From Elephas maximus indicus (Eukaryota > Chordata > Mammalia > Proboscidea > Elephantidae), in the NCBI RefSeq assembly GCF_024166365.1, contig NC_064822.1:105396823-105460822 (forward strand): a DNA stretch of 64,000 nucleotides, in the 5' to 3' direction. Within the stretch, counting starts at the first letter, position 1, and every line of letters starts with the position of its first letter. Below are positions 30,601 to 45,600 of the stretch, one piece after another. Below the pieces are notes generated by a model. That model was not told where the DNA came from. It did not search any database and saw nothing but the letters and a program-made list of their open reading frames with translations. A program made the position numbers and the translations under genes.

Positions 30601-33600
30601 CTGGTACATGGCAGCTATGCTGTTGTCCTCATCTGGGATTTCTGTAAATGAAAAGAAAGCACCAAGAGGCCTAGGCTTCTTTCCCTTGACAGCGGGCTTC
30701 CAAGTTATCGACCACAAAGTCTCATCCATACAGTAAGCTTTTGAAACTTCTGATTAGGTTCATGTCTACATCATACTCTAGTTTCATTAACAAGCAGGAT
30801 ACTGGCCAACAGCTCAATATTGGAAGTCAGAGCTTTAAAAAAAAAAATCAGCTCTGCAGTTAGGAAAGCAGCTGGCAACCCATGTGCTAAGAAGAAACGT
30901 AACTGCAGTGACTACAATTATCAAGAAGGTATCCGGTCATTTGTAAAACATATTTGAGGGCCTTCCATGTGGCAAGTACTATTCTAAATGCTGGGAATAA
31001 AGCAAAACTAAACAAAGTCTCTGCCTCATGGAACATACATTCTATTAGAAGAGTGAGTCAAGAAAACAAATATGTATCAGGCAGTGATACATAAGATAAA
31101 GAAAATAAGGCAGGCAAATGGGAGCTGTTATTTTAGACAAGGTGGTCAGGAAGAGGTGTTTCTAGATAAGACACCTGAAGCGAGACCTAAAAAAAGTAAA
31201 GGAGCAAACCACGCAAGTATCAGTGGTAAGAGTGTTCCTGGCTGAGTCAATAACAATGTGAAGACCTCACGGCAGGGTGTAGGCTTGGTATGTTCTAAGA
31301 ATTGCGAGGATTACAGTGTAACTGGAGAGGAAGGAAAGAAGGGAAGGATGTTGAAAGAAATTATGTTGGCGATGTAACCAGGAACTGAATCATATAGGGC
31401 CTTTTGAGTCACGTTAAGGACTGGGTTTTATTCTGACTGATGGGAAGATAAGCCACTGAAGAATACTGAGGACAGAAGGGACAATGTCTAATTTAAATTT
31501 CAAAAGGACCACTCTAGCTTCTGTATGAGGAGCATACTGTAGAAGACAAGAGTAGAAATAGGAAATCAGCTAGTAGGTCTTATAACACTTCAGGGTGAGA
31601 AATGTTAAAAGCGGTAGTAGTAGGAGTGATGAGTATCAAATTTAAGATACATTTTGCAGGATAAGATTCACCAATGAATTAGACATGGGGTGTGGGGAAA
31701 AGGAATGAAAGATGGTGCCAAGTTCAAAAGAACAACCTAAGAACTGACCAAAAAATAAATAAATAAAAAGCAAAAAGAACAAAAAACTCCATTAATACTT
31801 AATACAAGGAATACAGTTTAGATAGGAAGTTAGATAATAAGTTTAGATACGAAGATGACAAGCATGGGGAACACTGTATACAGTTATTCATTCATCAAAC
31901 TATTTGAGCATCTACTGTTTCAGGCACTGTACTAGGCACAGGGATAAAGTAGTACAGACAGTTCCCAGGTTACAAACGAGATCTCCTCCTATTTGTCTTT
32001 GAGTTGAATTTGTAGGTAAATTGGAACAGGTACATATGATTCTTATTTAGTCTCAGTTAGTCAAATGTTTGTCTTAATATATAGTACATATTTTATGCAT
32101 ATAAAACACTTAAGAAACATTTCCAAACTGTGCAATATTTTCATGAGCATCACAAAGTAGTGCATGTGTTCATTACTATAAACCACTCTATTTAACACAA
32201 ATTTTTAATATAACAGGCCTTATGGCAGTCCGTTCTTACACAGGAGTTGCCCGTAAGTCAGACATTTGTAACCCAGGGACTGTCTGTAAACAGAAGAGTG
32301 AAAAATTCCAACCTTCATGAAACTTACTTTCAGGTATTAAGATCTGCCCTTACCTGCTGCTTCCATAAAGGTCTTATTCAGTCGAAACGTCAGAAGTGGT
32401 TCTTTGAGGTTTCGAAGGAAGTCTTTCAAGAGGCTACAGATAGCATGGATGTCATCCACTTTGCTGAGGAGGGGTACAGTTTTCACTCGGAGGAATTTCT
32501 CTTTCAGCTCTTTTACTGTCCGGTCACAGCCTGAGATCCTATACAGGCCTTCCTATCATAAAATGATACTTTTATTTAAGAACCTCCTAATTACTAACAC
32601 AAACAACAAATTCGCCCTCTCTTGGGATTGACTCTTACCTCAGTCAGTCCTCTCTGCTCAATCTCATTTACACAGTGGACAACAATGGAGGGGATCATTG
32701 GAGAAGTCTGAGACACAAAATCTGCCAGCATTCCCTAGAAGGGGAAGAGTCTGAAATCATTATTTATACCAAATGTAAAGAAACCAATCTCCAGACTAAT
32801 ACTCAGGCTAGGACATCATGCACACTTTAAAATTCCATTCCCAAAACATGTATGAGAACAGAGACTCTCAATTCTTTTTCCTACCTCCACACCAGAAATG
32901 ACTTATGGTCATATACACCACATTCTCCTATGAACAAGTAATAAGACCACCAGCTGTAACTCTACCCCCGTTCATCTTTCCTACTCAAGCAAGGGCATCA
33001 GAGAGCAAGCAATAATGAGATTACAGATATGGCCTTTAATATAATCTATTACTCTAAAAAAGGAAAACTTTTTTCACTTTAATTATTTTTAGTAAAAAAA
33101 AAAAGTACTTAACACATCTCACAGTTGATCATGAACCAAATCTATTTGGAGGGGAGAAGTGCATGGTTCTATATTAGAGTATAGAAAACTCATTTTAAAA
33201 AATTATATGCACGGAATTAGATCAGGGAAAAATAACATTTTTTCTGCTTAGAGGTTGGTATCAGCAGTCATTTTGTTTTGATTCTTGCTAAAGTTGTTTG
33301 TAAAATAAATAATAATGGATTTAAATAATTTTCAGGAATAGGCAACCTAATTTTGATAGCTTAATATGGAATATCTCTAACATAAAAGAACATTCACCGA
33401 TGAAATTATATGATGACTGGGATTTGCTTCAAAACTGGACAGGGTTGGGAGAAGAGACAAGTGTATCAAGATTGGGCAAGTTAGTAATTGCTGCAGTTGA
33501 GTGACAGGTACTGCAAGTTAACTGCAATATTGGCTCTATTTCTGCGTATGTTTCAAATTTTCCAAGATAGATAGAATGAGGATAAGAGGGGAAAGGAAGA

Positions 33601-36600
33601 AGGAAATGAGTAAAGGAGTTTGATTCTAAAAGGCTATTAAACAGACAAACCTAGCCAAAACTATGCTACAAGTTAACATTTTATAATTTCTATTCATTAT
33701 TTGTGGAAGGGATACATATTTAACATCATTAATTTTAGAGCAAAACCTAACATTAAGTCTTTGAAAGCCTAAAGAAGCCATAGCACAAGGATGGCTCCCA
33801 CAAGTCATACCTCTCCTATCTTGACAGGCGTTCCTATCAGGGTAGGAATGCAGGGAAGAGGACAGCGTTCCCGACATTCTGGATGAGAGACCACACGACA
33901 GTCTCGACACTTTAGGGATAGCTTGCCAAATTTTATCCGCTTTCCACATGGAACACAAGATTCTGGTTTAATAACCTAAGGATAAAACGGGGCAAAAGGT
34001 ACAGAGTAGTATGAAATACAGGTAGGTCCCTGACTTACAACAGGGTTCTGTTCTGACAACTTCATCGTAAGTCGGTTCTGACGTAAATCAAATATCTTAT
34101 TTTTTTTTTTTTTAGTTTTCATTATTATCAGTATCAATGAAGTCAGCATCTGTGTCAACAAAGTGGGCTGTTGGGCTGTATACAGCTCAATTGTCATATG
34201 TCGTTGAACACTGCCCAACCTTCTGTTACAACTCCTAACACCGAGTTCATGGTAGACCAAGCCACAGTATGCTCTGTGGTGGTGTTGTGAACAGTAACTC
34301 ATAAAACTGAACATCTGCGAGTGAACATTTGAGAATGGTTTAACATCAGCAAATTACGCACTGCAACACTGTACACAGTACATATTACTAATGATAAAGA
34401 TATATTAAAAAGCAAAAAAAAGGAACGTTGTAAATGTGGTTCTTTTTAACTTGAACACGGGGGTCAAGCCAGGGACTGCCTGTTCAAGATTATCATCACC
34501 ATCAATTAACATTTATTGAGCACTCAGTATGTGCCAAACAACTTTCTAAGATCTTTACACATATTTACTCATGTAATTCTCACAATAATCTTATAAAGTG
34601 GGTTTTGTTTTCTTCATTTAAAAATAAAGAAACCACAGCAAAAAGAGATTAAATAACTTCCCTAACGTCATGCAGCTAGCTAGGAGGCAGCAGCATTGAG
34701 CGGTAGAATTTATTGACAAAGACTTAGAAAACCTAGACGTTAAATCTGCCACTAACTGTCATATGACTCAAACAAGTCAATTAACTCCTCTAAGCCTCAG
34801 TTTACTTCAGTTTTCATAAGGAAATCAAATGATACAAAGTTAAAACATTTCGAAAATCTAAGGTGCTATGCTCAAACATAAAATGTAAACATGAATCACT
34901 AAAAAGCACACACGATTGCTTCTGAAAAGTTGTTTACTTTAATATTATTCACAGAGTGGAAAGACACATACCTTCTGTCACCAGCAGTTACCCCTGGAGA
35001 ATGAGATTAGACTGGGAGGAAGAAAACTGCATTTACCTTTATAACACTCAAAATCTTTTAAATTTGTTCCTAGTGTACAATTACTACTTTCATAATTAAA
35101 AAACTTATGTTGTGCCCAAAAGAAAAGGAGCAATCCTAGATTTACCGTTTTAGAGACAAAGTCATGCAAGCGCATCCCTCCGTTACTCTGTGGTGTGCTG
35201 GAACTGTTTGTCTCAGTTCTGGGCTCCAGCTGCCTGCTGCTCAGGGTGGAGTCACTGTTCCAAGGTTGTAAAGCACCTAGAGAACAAGCAACTTTAAGCT
35301 TTGTATCTTCAGTATTGTGTTCCTTCTGAATTTTAACCCAAATTTTAATCGGTAGATAAGCCATACTCTGTAACCATAACCAAAAGTAAGTATCAACAGC
35401 TATGCAAAAAAACAGCTTAAAGAAAAACAAAAGTTATGCACTAGCTGGCAAGGCCAAGGCTAGCAATCCAAAGGTAAAGCGTAACACAAGCAGTTCTCTG
35501 GTCCTCTTTAAGCGGCAGTAAGAAACTACCCAATACATCTAATTCCTGCCTCAGGAGACTTCTTTCTAAGATATCAACTGTCTCAAATTTCACCAGTTGT
35601 TTTACACAGGCAATTTAGCCACACACCCAACAGACCTGTCTTCCTTCGGCTCCTGGTCCAATATGGCACAGTCTCAATAGTGGACACAGCTTCAATGGGC
35701 CCACCATCATTGGGAACAGTCACTGTAGTTTTTGCAACTATGGATTCATTCCCCTAAAACAAAAGTAGCAATGAGGGACAAGCAAACATAAAATCTTATT
35801 CCACCCCCCCCTTTTTTTTTATGGGGTATTTGGAAACCCTGGTGGCATAGTAGTTAAGTGCTAGGGCTGCTAACCAAAACGGTCAACAGACCACCAGCCA
35901 CTCTTTGGAAACTCCATGGGGCAGTTCTGCTCTGTCCTATAAGGTTGCTATGAGTCAGAATCGACTCAACAGCAATGGCTTTGGTTTAGCTGAACAGGGT
36001 ATTTGGGAGTGGTTAAAAAAAATCCCTAAGTCTTGGTCAGGACTTAAGCCTCCAGCTCAAAACAACCTTAAATTGAAGTCTCATACTTATAACACAAAAC
36101 ATAGGTCACAGGGGTATACATACAAATAACTAAGAATCAAACATATAGGCAACAGACATTTACATAATCAGAATAATTTCATTCATTATAGATAATAAGG
36201 ATACTATTACATAGGAAAACTTTCACCCAACATCTCTCTCAAAATAACACAACAATGCTGACTCAAAAGGATTTTTAATGCTTGGGGCTACTCATCTCTG
36301 GCGTGTTCAAAGCCACAATTCTCTCAGTCTGTCTAGTCTTACCTGGTCTACCGTGGAGCCAATGGAACGCGTTTTCTTTATAGGTCCAGGTGGACCGTCA
36401 ATAAACTGTCGGCTATTAGAGCGCTAGAGGGGAGCAAAGTCCAATAATTTTAGTGCCAAGTAGAAGAGCTGAAGCACAGAAAATAAAATCATTCCATCAC
36501 ACAACTTAGATGCAAGTCCTAAGAGCCAGAACTACAGTAAATAACAACGTGTGCTCTCTCTTATTGCCCAGTTCTATATGAAGCTTAGAAACTCTGGTAG

Positions 36601-39600
36601 TGCACTGGTTGAGAGCTATGGCTGCTAACCAAAAGGTTGGCAGTTTGAATCCACCAGGCACTCCTTGGAAACCCTATGGGGCATTTCTACTCTGTCCTAT
36701 AGGGTTGCTATGAGTTGGAATTGACTCGACAGCAATGGGTTTTTTGGTATATGAAGTTTAAGTTGTACCAACACAAAAATGCCCTCGGTGCCCTAGAAGA
36801 AATGAATGAGCTCCGGAGAAATTTAGATGACAACACTAGAAAAAGTAGAGCTGTAATCCTATCTAAGGACATGAAGGCTTTGGAAACACATTATGTACCC
36901 TAAACAAGCACGCAGATAGATCTCTGTATATTCCATTATACACACATTGCATCTAAAGCTTACATTAGAGCACAAAAGTCCGGCATAAAAGTTCATATGA
37001 CAACTCAAAACAAACTTAAGCATATCCTTTTCTACTCTATGAATGAACTGAGATGCAGCCCAGACCAGTAAAACAGGACAGGATCCTAGGATCCAGTACT
37101 GAGTTACCACCCTAAGGAATATCAATACCCACCCCCACCCGCCATGTTTACAATGGCTAGAACAGTTACAGCACTGGGTCACTGGGTTAGAGCAATATGT
37201 TAGGAACACCACATCATGGCAAAACTTCCAGAGAAATTTTATTGTTACTTTATAAAAAAATAAAAACCAACATACCCTCTTTTCTCTCTTCTTCAGTTTG
37301 AAAGTTTTCACCAAAGAAGAATCCCAATCCTGTTGACAATTACATTGCATTAATTCCTTTCTTTGGTTAGAGCTCTCCTTGTAAATTTACAATGAACTTT
37401 AAAGGTTTCTTGAGTCCAGCTACCTAACTTACAATTTGTGGAGAGAGGGAAGGGAGGATCTCTACTGCTGTAGCTATACAGCTATAGTAAGCTAACATGC
37501 TTTCTTTTGGAAATTGAAGCTATTATAATAGAATCATGAATCAATACCACAGAAGCAAGAAAAGGTTAAAGAATCAACTTCTGCTGTGATTATATCCAGT
37601 GCCTGGTCCTTTATTTCTGATTATTTCTGTAATTAGTTTTAGAACTTACAAAGTGTTAGGCACTATACTGATCCTGTTAGATCTGATTCTTGCCCTCAAG
37701 GGATTGCTACTATCTAATAAGATGGTCTGCACAATGTTGCCACTTAAACAGTTCTACTTTAAGTTTTATGTCTCTCAATCATTCCTTTTCCTTAAGGCCC
37801 TAAAAAAGATGTTCACCACTGAAGAATTGTCTTTTACTGTGGTCTGGTTTCACTTCACTTATTTCAACCATTTGCAATCATTTTTAACAGCTACCTGTGG
37901 TTTCCTTACTTTTGATAATCCCTGAAAACAGAATATCCAGAAACAGAAGTTGCTTATAGCAGTTTAGCTATGTGCTTATAACCATGTAGTAGCTTAGCTA
38001 AATAAATTTAACCTCCCCAATTCAAGGTTGAGTAATCTGGCTACTGTCTGTCCGATTCAGCTTCAAATACAACAGATATCACATCATAGGTCTAGCTCCA
38101 AATCAACTAATAATATGTTCTAGTTTTATTATACACCCCAGAGCTAATCCATATAATTCCTTATTTCAAAAAGGTGATGCCTAATTTTTCTATCCATGAA
38201 ATAGCAATTATTTCCTTAGTCAAACATCGAATTTGGACAGAAAAATTCTAGCTACATAACAAGTAGCTGCCACTTGTTTTGCTATCATTAGAAAACCACC
38301 CACCAACAATGTCCACTCATCTATTGTGTTATTGGCGAGCTTTCATTTAGCAACAGGAAAAGATACACAAACCAATGGAACAGTCTCCTAAATATCAAAG
38401 ATTAAAATATCAGGAGATTACCCTTTATGTGGAAATACCACCATAAATTAAGAGAAATGCACTGCCCCATAAAAGCAGAGTAACAAAGAGTTTAAACGCA
38501 TTAACCGCTGTTGGTTAAAGCATCATATAGTGCCTAGAAACTCTCATCACAGTCTTCTGGCTCAGGTCCCAGGACATTTGTTTCCTTCTAATTGCAAAGT
38601 ATGGTTAAGTTCACCTCAAGAGCCAAACTAATTCAGAAATAAGGCACAAGTCTATTTACCCAAAAAGTAGCAAATAAACTCCTACAGTCTGGAGCCGTCG
38701 TGGTGCAGTGGTTAAGAGCTTGCCTGCTAACCAAAAGGCTGTCAGTTCAAATCCACCAGCAGCTCCTTGGAAACCCTATGGGGCAGTTCTACTCTGTCCT
38801 ATAGTGTCACTATGAGTTGGAATCAACTGGACAGTAATTGGTTTTAGATACAGTCTTGCTAATTCTTTGCTTGCTTGCTGGGGCTTTAATAAGGCAAGAT
38901 ATAATCAATTAACACATGCAGCTTACAGATCCTTTAAATAAAACTAATAACCTTATGACAAATCCTGAATTCTATACTCCCAGTTCCAGAAACTAATAGA
39001 TAAGCCAGTCTCTTACAGTCTGTGACAATTTATATTTTAAAATGCTAGCTCAGAATGTACAGCACATCAACTATAAAACAGTAACAAAGGCTGTTCAGGA
39101 GAGGACAGGAAAGAGATTCCTGAGGGAGCAGGGTTAAGAAAAGTAGGTAATTCTCAGACATCAAAAGTTCATTACCAGCGATTCATCAGTCTTGTCAAAG
39201 CTGATATCTGATAAAATGGAACCAGATTCATCAATGGTCGACAGTCTAGACGAGTGAAACAACACAGTGTTAGACACAAGACCCACCAACACTCACAAAA
39301 AGTCCCACTGGGCAGGTAACATCAGCAATTTCAGAACAGTGTCTTCTCTATGAGAACTGCAAGCAAATCCTAGCTGTGATGGGTTGCTTCTTATGGTTTT
39401 CATGGGGGAGTGTGCATGTGTGCACAAGCACACATGTAGCACAGTTGCTTTTTAACAAAGCTCTATAATAGCAGTTGGAATACAGTCAGGTATAGGTGCT
39501 ATTCTCTGCTGAGTGTGTACTACAGGCTACTAAAAATTCACAAGGCAGAAGACTGAAGTTTAATTTGATCCCAGTTGTGGTTGCTTTCTACAAGACAGAG

Positions 39601-42600
39601 TATTACCAAGCATTGGCTTTTTAAGAAATTAAGCCCGTACATCTTCTTAGTTATAAAGATTCCCCATAAAACAAGGCAACAAAATAAATAGCTCTGAGAA
39701 TGCTGACCTTACTTATTGTATTGGGGGTGTTAAATTCAAAACCTGGTGGAGACTCTTTTAAACAGTGATGCAGTGGAACCAAAATTACTCTCTGGTCTTG
39801 GCTCACAGAGGTCTTTCTAAAGTAGAAGAGCTGCAAGAACTCTCTGGAGAGTAAACATTGAAAGTATTGCTGAACTGCCACTTTCACCCTTAGGTTTCTA
39901 GGCAATGTACAAGATTAGTTATTCATGTACAAGTCGGTGCCAACATCAAAATTTTATCCATGGTGAAACAACCTCCTAAGGGAACATTTAAAAATAGGGC
40001 GGAGGTCTCTGTGCCTTTATTTCCCACCCTTTCTCCAAAGTCTTTCTGCTTTATGCAGCACACACTCCAGAAGCTGTACATCTGAGAGTTCACATAACAA
40101 GAGCTCTGACAGCTGTGTAGCTTGTGATCAGATAACAACAGATGCAGTTCCCCCACCTTTTGTTCCCAGCATTGCCACTGGATGGTTGGCCCCTGTTGAG
40201 AAAAGCCAGAGCTGATTTTTGCTCTTCGCTTAGTTGAATGCTGCCAGATGTGTCACACATGAGCATCTCTCGAATCAGCTGAATCTGCCGTTCCTACAGA
40301 CCACAGCAGAGTCAAACATCATAACCAGCCAGGGGAGGAAGCTTCACCTCAAATTTATGGGACAGGCAGACCAGAAGACATTAAAATACAGCATTATGCA
40401 AATGGGCCTTCAGGAAGACTGCTACACCAATTGCATATTAATTCACATCAAGACCAGACTGTCTCTCTGATTTCTAACTGGCAAAAGGAACTCCATTTAG
40501 AATAGTGGGATTTCTGCTATAAAACTTCTGGATCAAACTGCTAATCCAAGAAGAGAGTAATGCAAAATGAGAGCCCCAAAATAGATTTCGCATAGCAAGA
40601 ACACTTTAGTGTCATTTGATCAGGACAATTATTGGCTTCTTCTACAGATCAAAGCAGCCACCCACCTTTCTAAATGGTGGAGCAAAATGCATGAAAATGG
40701 ATACAAAGCTGTAACATACTGGAACCAGACAATTTAAGTTAAGTGAGGCATCTAATGCTGTACCAAGATGGATTAGTCCCTCCTAGTAAAGGCTTTCCTT
40801 TGCACCATGACCCACCCTGGTCTATCAAAATGATAGTGTTCTATGTCAGTCACATTGCTCCACTCTGGTTGAATACACCTAGCCCTTTACTCTGATTTAG
40901 AGAGCAGTGATGAACGATTTAGAGTTGTACTGCCTGTATCAATAACAAACTACTAGCTATCGATACAAGCATGAGCATAGTCTGAGTAGCACTTATAATC
41001 CAACAATGAGGAATGTCCAAGTACACTAGGCTATCTCTGCCTTTCTAATTCTTTAAATTCTCACTTAGAAGTTTTGTCTCAAGTAATATTTTCAAGTCTA
41101 AAGGAGAAAAAAAAAATTTAATTTCAACTTAAGAAGATTCCTAGTCTGCAATCTCAGCTCTAATAAGCCGTTAATGGACAGGTCACATTCAGTTCTTTCA
41201 TGTGGAAGAGGAAACCAGGGTCTATCTGGCTTCCCTCTGCCCCATCATCATAGTTCTAGCAAGCCCTAGCACAGAAAACAGTACACACCAGCTTTTCGCA
41301 GTCAGCCTCAGCTCGCTGTCTCCGTTTGATCTCTACATCCACCTGGTTGCGTGCGTGCTTCAGCTTAACATCCAGAGCACTACGCTCAGTCTCTGCTTTC
41401 ATCAAAAGATCCTTGTATTTCCCCAACTCCTGGTCTGTTCTCTGCCATTTTCTACGAAAATCCTCAAAGTCCTTTGCCAACTGGATAAATTCTGAGGAAA
41501 GAGGGAAACTTTAATAATTCAAGCACCAAACAGAGTATAAATGTTCTAATAAATGAATCCTATGGTTAGCTTTACTCCAAATACTTAACTAAAGGACTAG
41601 CTGAACTACAGGCAAATCCAGCTGAAAATAACCAGGAGGAGATTCTGGGACCCTGGATATATGTTCACCACTCCGGATGAGAGCTTTGAGGGGAGGAATT
41701 CCTGTTTCAATAGGCCACTTACTTTTGGCTTATCTAGTGGCATCCGCTATGGAATAAGTAATTCATTAGTCACCTGGCTCCAGATGTACCAACACTGAAA
41801 GCTTCTGAACAGAAGGCAATCAAAGGGGGACACCTGTGGGGCAGCTGTCACACACCAGGACAGTTACAGCCATAAAACAAAAACAGCCTCCTTTATAGTC
41901 ACGCGTTGCTACGCCAGAGATGTTAAACAGCAAATTCAAATGTAACTGCTGTAATGTGCTCCCGTAGATGTAGATTAATACTATAGATGTCTAGGCCTGC
42001 AATTCCATTCAGCTATGTAATTATAAAAATATTGATTTGAAAGTAAAGAGCCAATTTGCTTTTGCTGTTTAACACTGCCCTGAAGGGTACGTAAACATTT
42101 CAGTTGGAAAGACACGAGAAGATACCAGCTTTTGGTGAGTCACCGGTAACAGAATGTGAACTCTTTTCAAATGTCTGCAAGAGAAACCAATGCTTCCAAG
42201 GCAGCACCTCAAAGTAAGATAACCCTGGTAAGATTCATTCTTATTATCTGATATTGTCCAAACCTGCTCTTCTACAATGTATTTGCAAAGGCACCTTACA
42301 ATTTCTAAATAACCTCGATCTATCTCTAAGCATCACTCCTCACCAGCATCACGGAAGAAGTTTCAAGGTGTGTATCTGCTTCTGGTCAAACTAGCCCAGT
42401 TCACAGCTGTAACTAGGCCAAACGCACAAAGTTAGCAAATTCTTAGGTATTAAGGGCAATTTTCCTACTTGAATGTAACCTAAGAATATAAGAAATAATA
42501 GTGTCCTTTTTAAGCAATTTTATGAATTTGACTAAATTTCAAACTTATGAAAATTAGGATACCAATTCATTCTTAGTATCTTGAAAAATCAAGTCTTATA

Positions 42601-45600
42601 TATAACAAAAAATTTCAGTTTTTAGCCAAGCAATAGATTTTATTAGTAAAATAGCATATTGTGACCTATTTATTTTAGAAAATGTAAATATTAAGGGCTC
42701 CCCCCCCCAACAATTAAGTATTATTACAATTCAAATAGCTTTAAATGATATGCTGGTTTAGCTAACAGTTTGGAACACATAACAATGTTTTTTGTTTTTT
42801 TAAAGAAAAAGAAAACAAGCAATGTATCCTTTTGCAAATTTAACAATTTCAACATCATAGATTCACAAGGGAAAAAATTAAAAACAAGAGCTGGTTATTT
42901 GGGTGTGTTCACTCTGACAATTCAACAAGCAACGCACTTTTCTGATGTATGGAATAACGCAGTTTCAAAAAATAAGGAACAAGAAACACATTTTCAACTA
43001 CAGAGTCTAAAAAACTTTTTAGCTCCACACTGTGGTCAATTAAATATTTCTAAATATAGTGTTGCATACACTCAAATATTTACTGAGCTGAAAAACAATT
43101 TTGAGAACGAAAAGGTTTTCACCTGACCTAATTTTGTTCTTTGTTCTTTAGGATATTCTTTCTTGGAAAATCTTGAGTTATCATACCTATTCATTGTTAA
43201 TTGGCACACATTACAGATGGAACCGAATTGGACCAACTTGGAACTCAAACTAATTAATTAGCTCATTTCAAGGAAAGAATTTCTATTTTAAGACAAATGA
43301 TTAGATTACTGGTTCAGTTCAGTTTGCGACAGAACAAAACCAGACATTTGCATATCTGATTAAGACATTCTTTTTACATACAATTCTGTTATAAACTAAG
43401 TTTGTAGCATTGGGTCAAAAGGGCACTTTGGACCACAGAGCAGGAAATATTTGATTGTGAAGATCAATAAACATGGCATTTTTTGTCAGTTTGTGAATAA
43501 CAATTCGGCTTGGTATATTCCGTCATGAAGTACACATTCAAAAGATTTATTAAACTCAAACAAAAATATATGCATATGCATACTGTACTAAACTAAACCC
43601 AAAGTAAAGCACATTCATCAAAAAAAAAAAAGAAGGGAAATTTCCTTAAAACAAATTGAGAATAATCTTTGATTCATTAAAGAAAAAAATCCGAAGTTGG
43701 TTCATAGTTCAGCAAATAGATTAATGCAGTTCCAGAAATCCTCATTTTTCAGTTTATTCCCCCCAGGGCCTCTGTCCCCCAACTACCCCTCTAAGCTTCT
43801 TAAGGGCAGGGATCTTTTTTGCTTTTTTATCTCCAGTGCCTTACACTCTTTCCAGTATATCATGAGCACTCACATATTTGTTGAATGAATGACTTGCTGT
43901 TCAGATGAAATTTAAACTCCAGGTATCCAAGCCCAACTCACCAATCTAATCGAACTTACCTCCTCCCACTATATAATAAATACCCTCTCTCTAATTAATC
44001 CAGTTTGTCCCTGCCCCCAGAACACACCTGTGTTCATTTCTGCCTTCTCACTTGTGATCAAGCCATGCATTCTAACTGGAATGCCCTACCTATTCTTTAT
44101 GTACCCATTTTTCAAGTCCAATCTGCTCTATGAAAGCTTTCTTTGCTCATCAGTTTGGCCCACATTAAATCTTTTTAGACGTTATAAAAGCATATATTTT
44201 GATACTTGTATTATTTTCCATTTCCTGATGATGAATCTTGTCTCTAAAACTTAAATAATCTTCTTGAAAACAATTTCCATGTCACATACCGTACATAGCG
44301 TAGCACAAACCTAGAATAATGTCAGTACACAAAAACCACCTGAGATAAATATTAAGTTATATTTATTCCTAATTTATACACCATCAAAAAAAGTTCAAGC
44401 ACATTTCATAACATGGAGGAACCTGGCAGGCATTATGCTGAGTGAAATTAGTCAGAGGCAAAAGGACAAATACTGTATAAGACCACTATTATAAGATCTT
44501 GAGAAATAGTATAAACTGAGAAGAACACATTCTTTTGTGGTTACGAGAGGGAGGAGGGAGGGAGGGTGGGAGAGGGTTATTTACTGATTAGATAGTAGAT
44601 AAGAACTATTTTAGGTGAAGGGAAGGACAACACTCAATACAGGGAAGGTCAGCTCAACTGGACTGGACCAAAAGCAAAGAAGTTTCCTGAATAAACTGAA
44701 TGCTTTGAAGGTCAGCGGAGCAAGGGCAGGGGTTTGGGGACTATGGCTTCAGGGGACATCTAAGTCAATTGGCAAAATACTATTAAGAAAACATTCTGCA
44801 TCCCACTTTGAAGTGTGGCGTCTGGGGTCTTAAATTTTAACAAGCAGCCATCTAAGATGCATCAATTGGTCTCAACCCACCTGGATCAAAGGAGAATGAA
44901 GAACACCAAGGACACAAGATAATTATAAGCCCAAGAGACAAAAAGGGCCACATGAACTAGAGACTTACATCATCCTGAGACCAGAAGAACTAGATGGTAC
45001 CTGGCCACAACCCATGACTGCCCTGACAGGGAGCACAACAGAGAACCCCTGAGGGAGCAGAACAGTGGGATGCAGATCCCAAATTCTCATAAAAAGACCA
45101 GACTTAATGGTCTGACTGAGACTAGAAGAATCCCGGCAGTCATGGTCCCCAAACCTTCTGTTGGCCCAGGACAGGAACCATTCCCGAAGACAACTCATCA
45201 GATGTGGAATGGACTGAACAATGGGTTGGAGAGAGATGCTGATGAGGAGTGAGCTACTTGTATCAGGTGGACACTTGAGACTATGCTGGCATCTCCTGTC
45301 TGGAGGGAAGATGGGGGCGTGGAGACGGTTAGAAACTGGCGAAACGGTGACAAAGGGAGAGACTGGAGGGAAGGAGCGGGCTGACTCACTGGGGGGAGAG
45401 TGGATGGGGGTGTGTAGTAAGGTGTATATGAGTTTATATGTGAGAGACTGTCTTGATTTGTAGACTTTCACTTAAAGCACAATAAAAATTATTAAAAAAA
45501 AAAGTTCAAGCAACTTATAAAATAAATATAGAAGATAAATGCCACATAGATTGGAGAAAACAAAATAACTAGGCTATTAAAGTCATTTTACTTGAATATT

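Noticed and set aside
36715-36903. 62-codon frame resembling a charged helical protein
   Set aside because: Starts inside a SINE tail and lies in a RACGAP1 intron. No splice sites or homology recognised.
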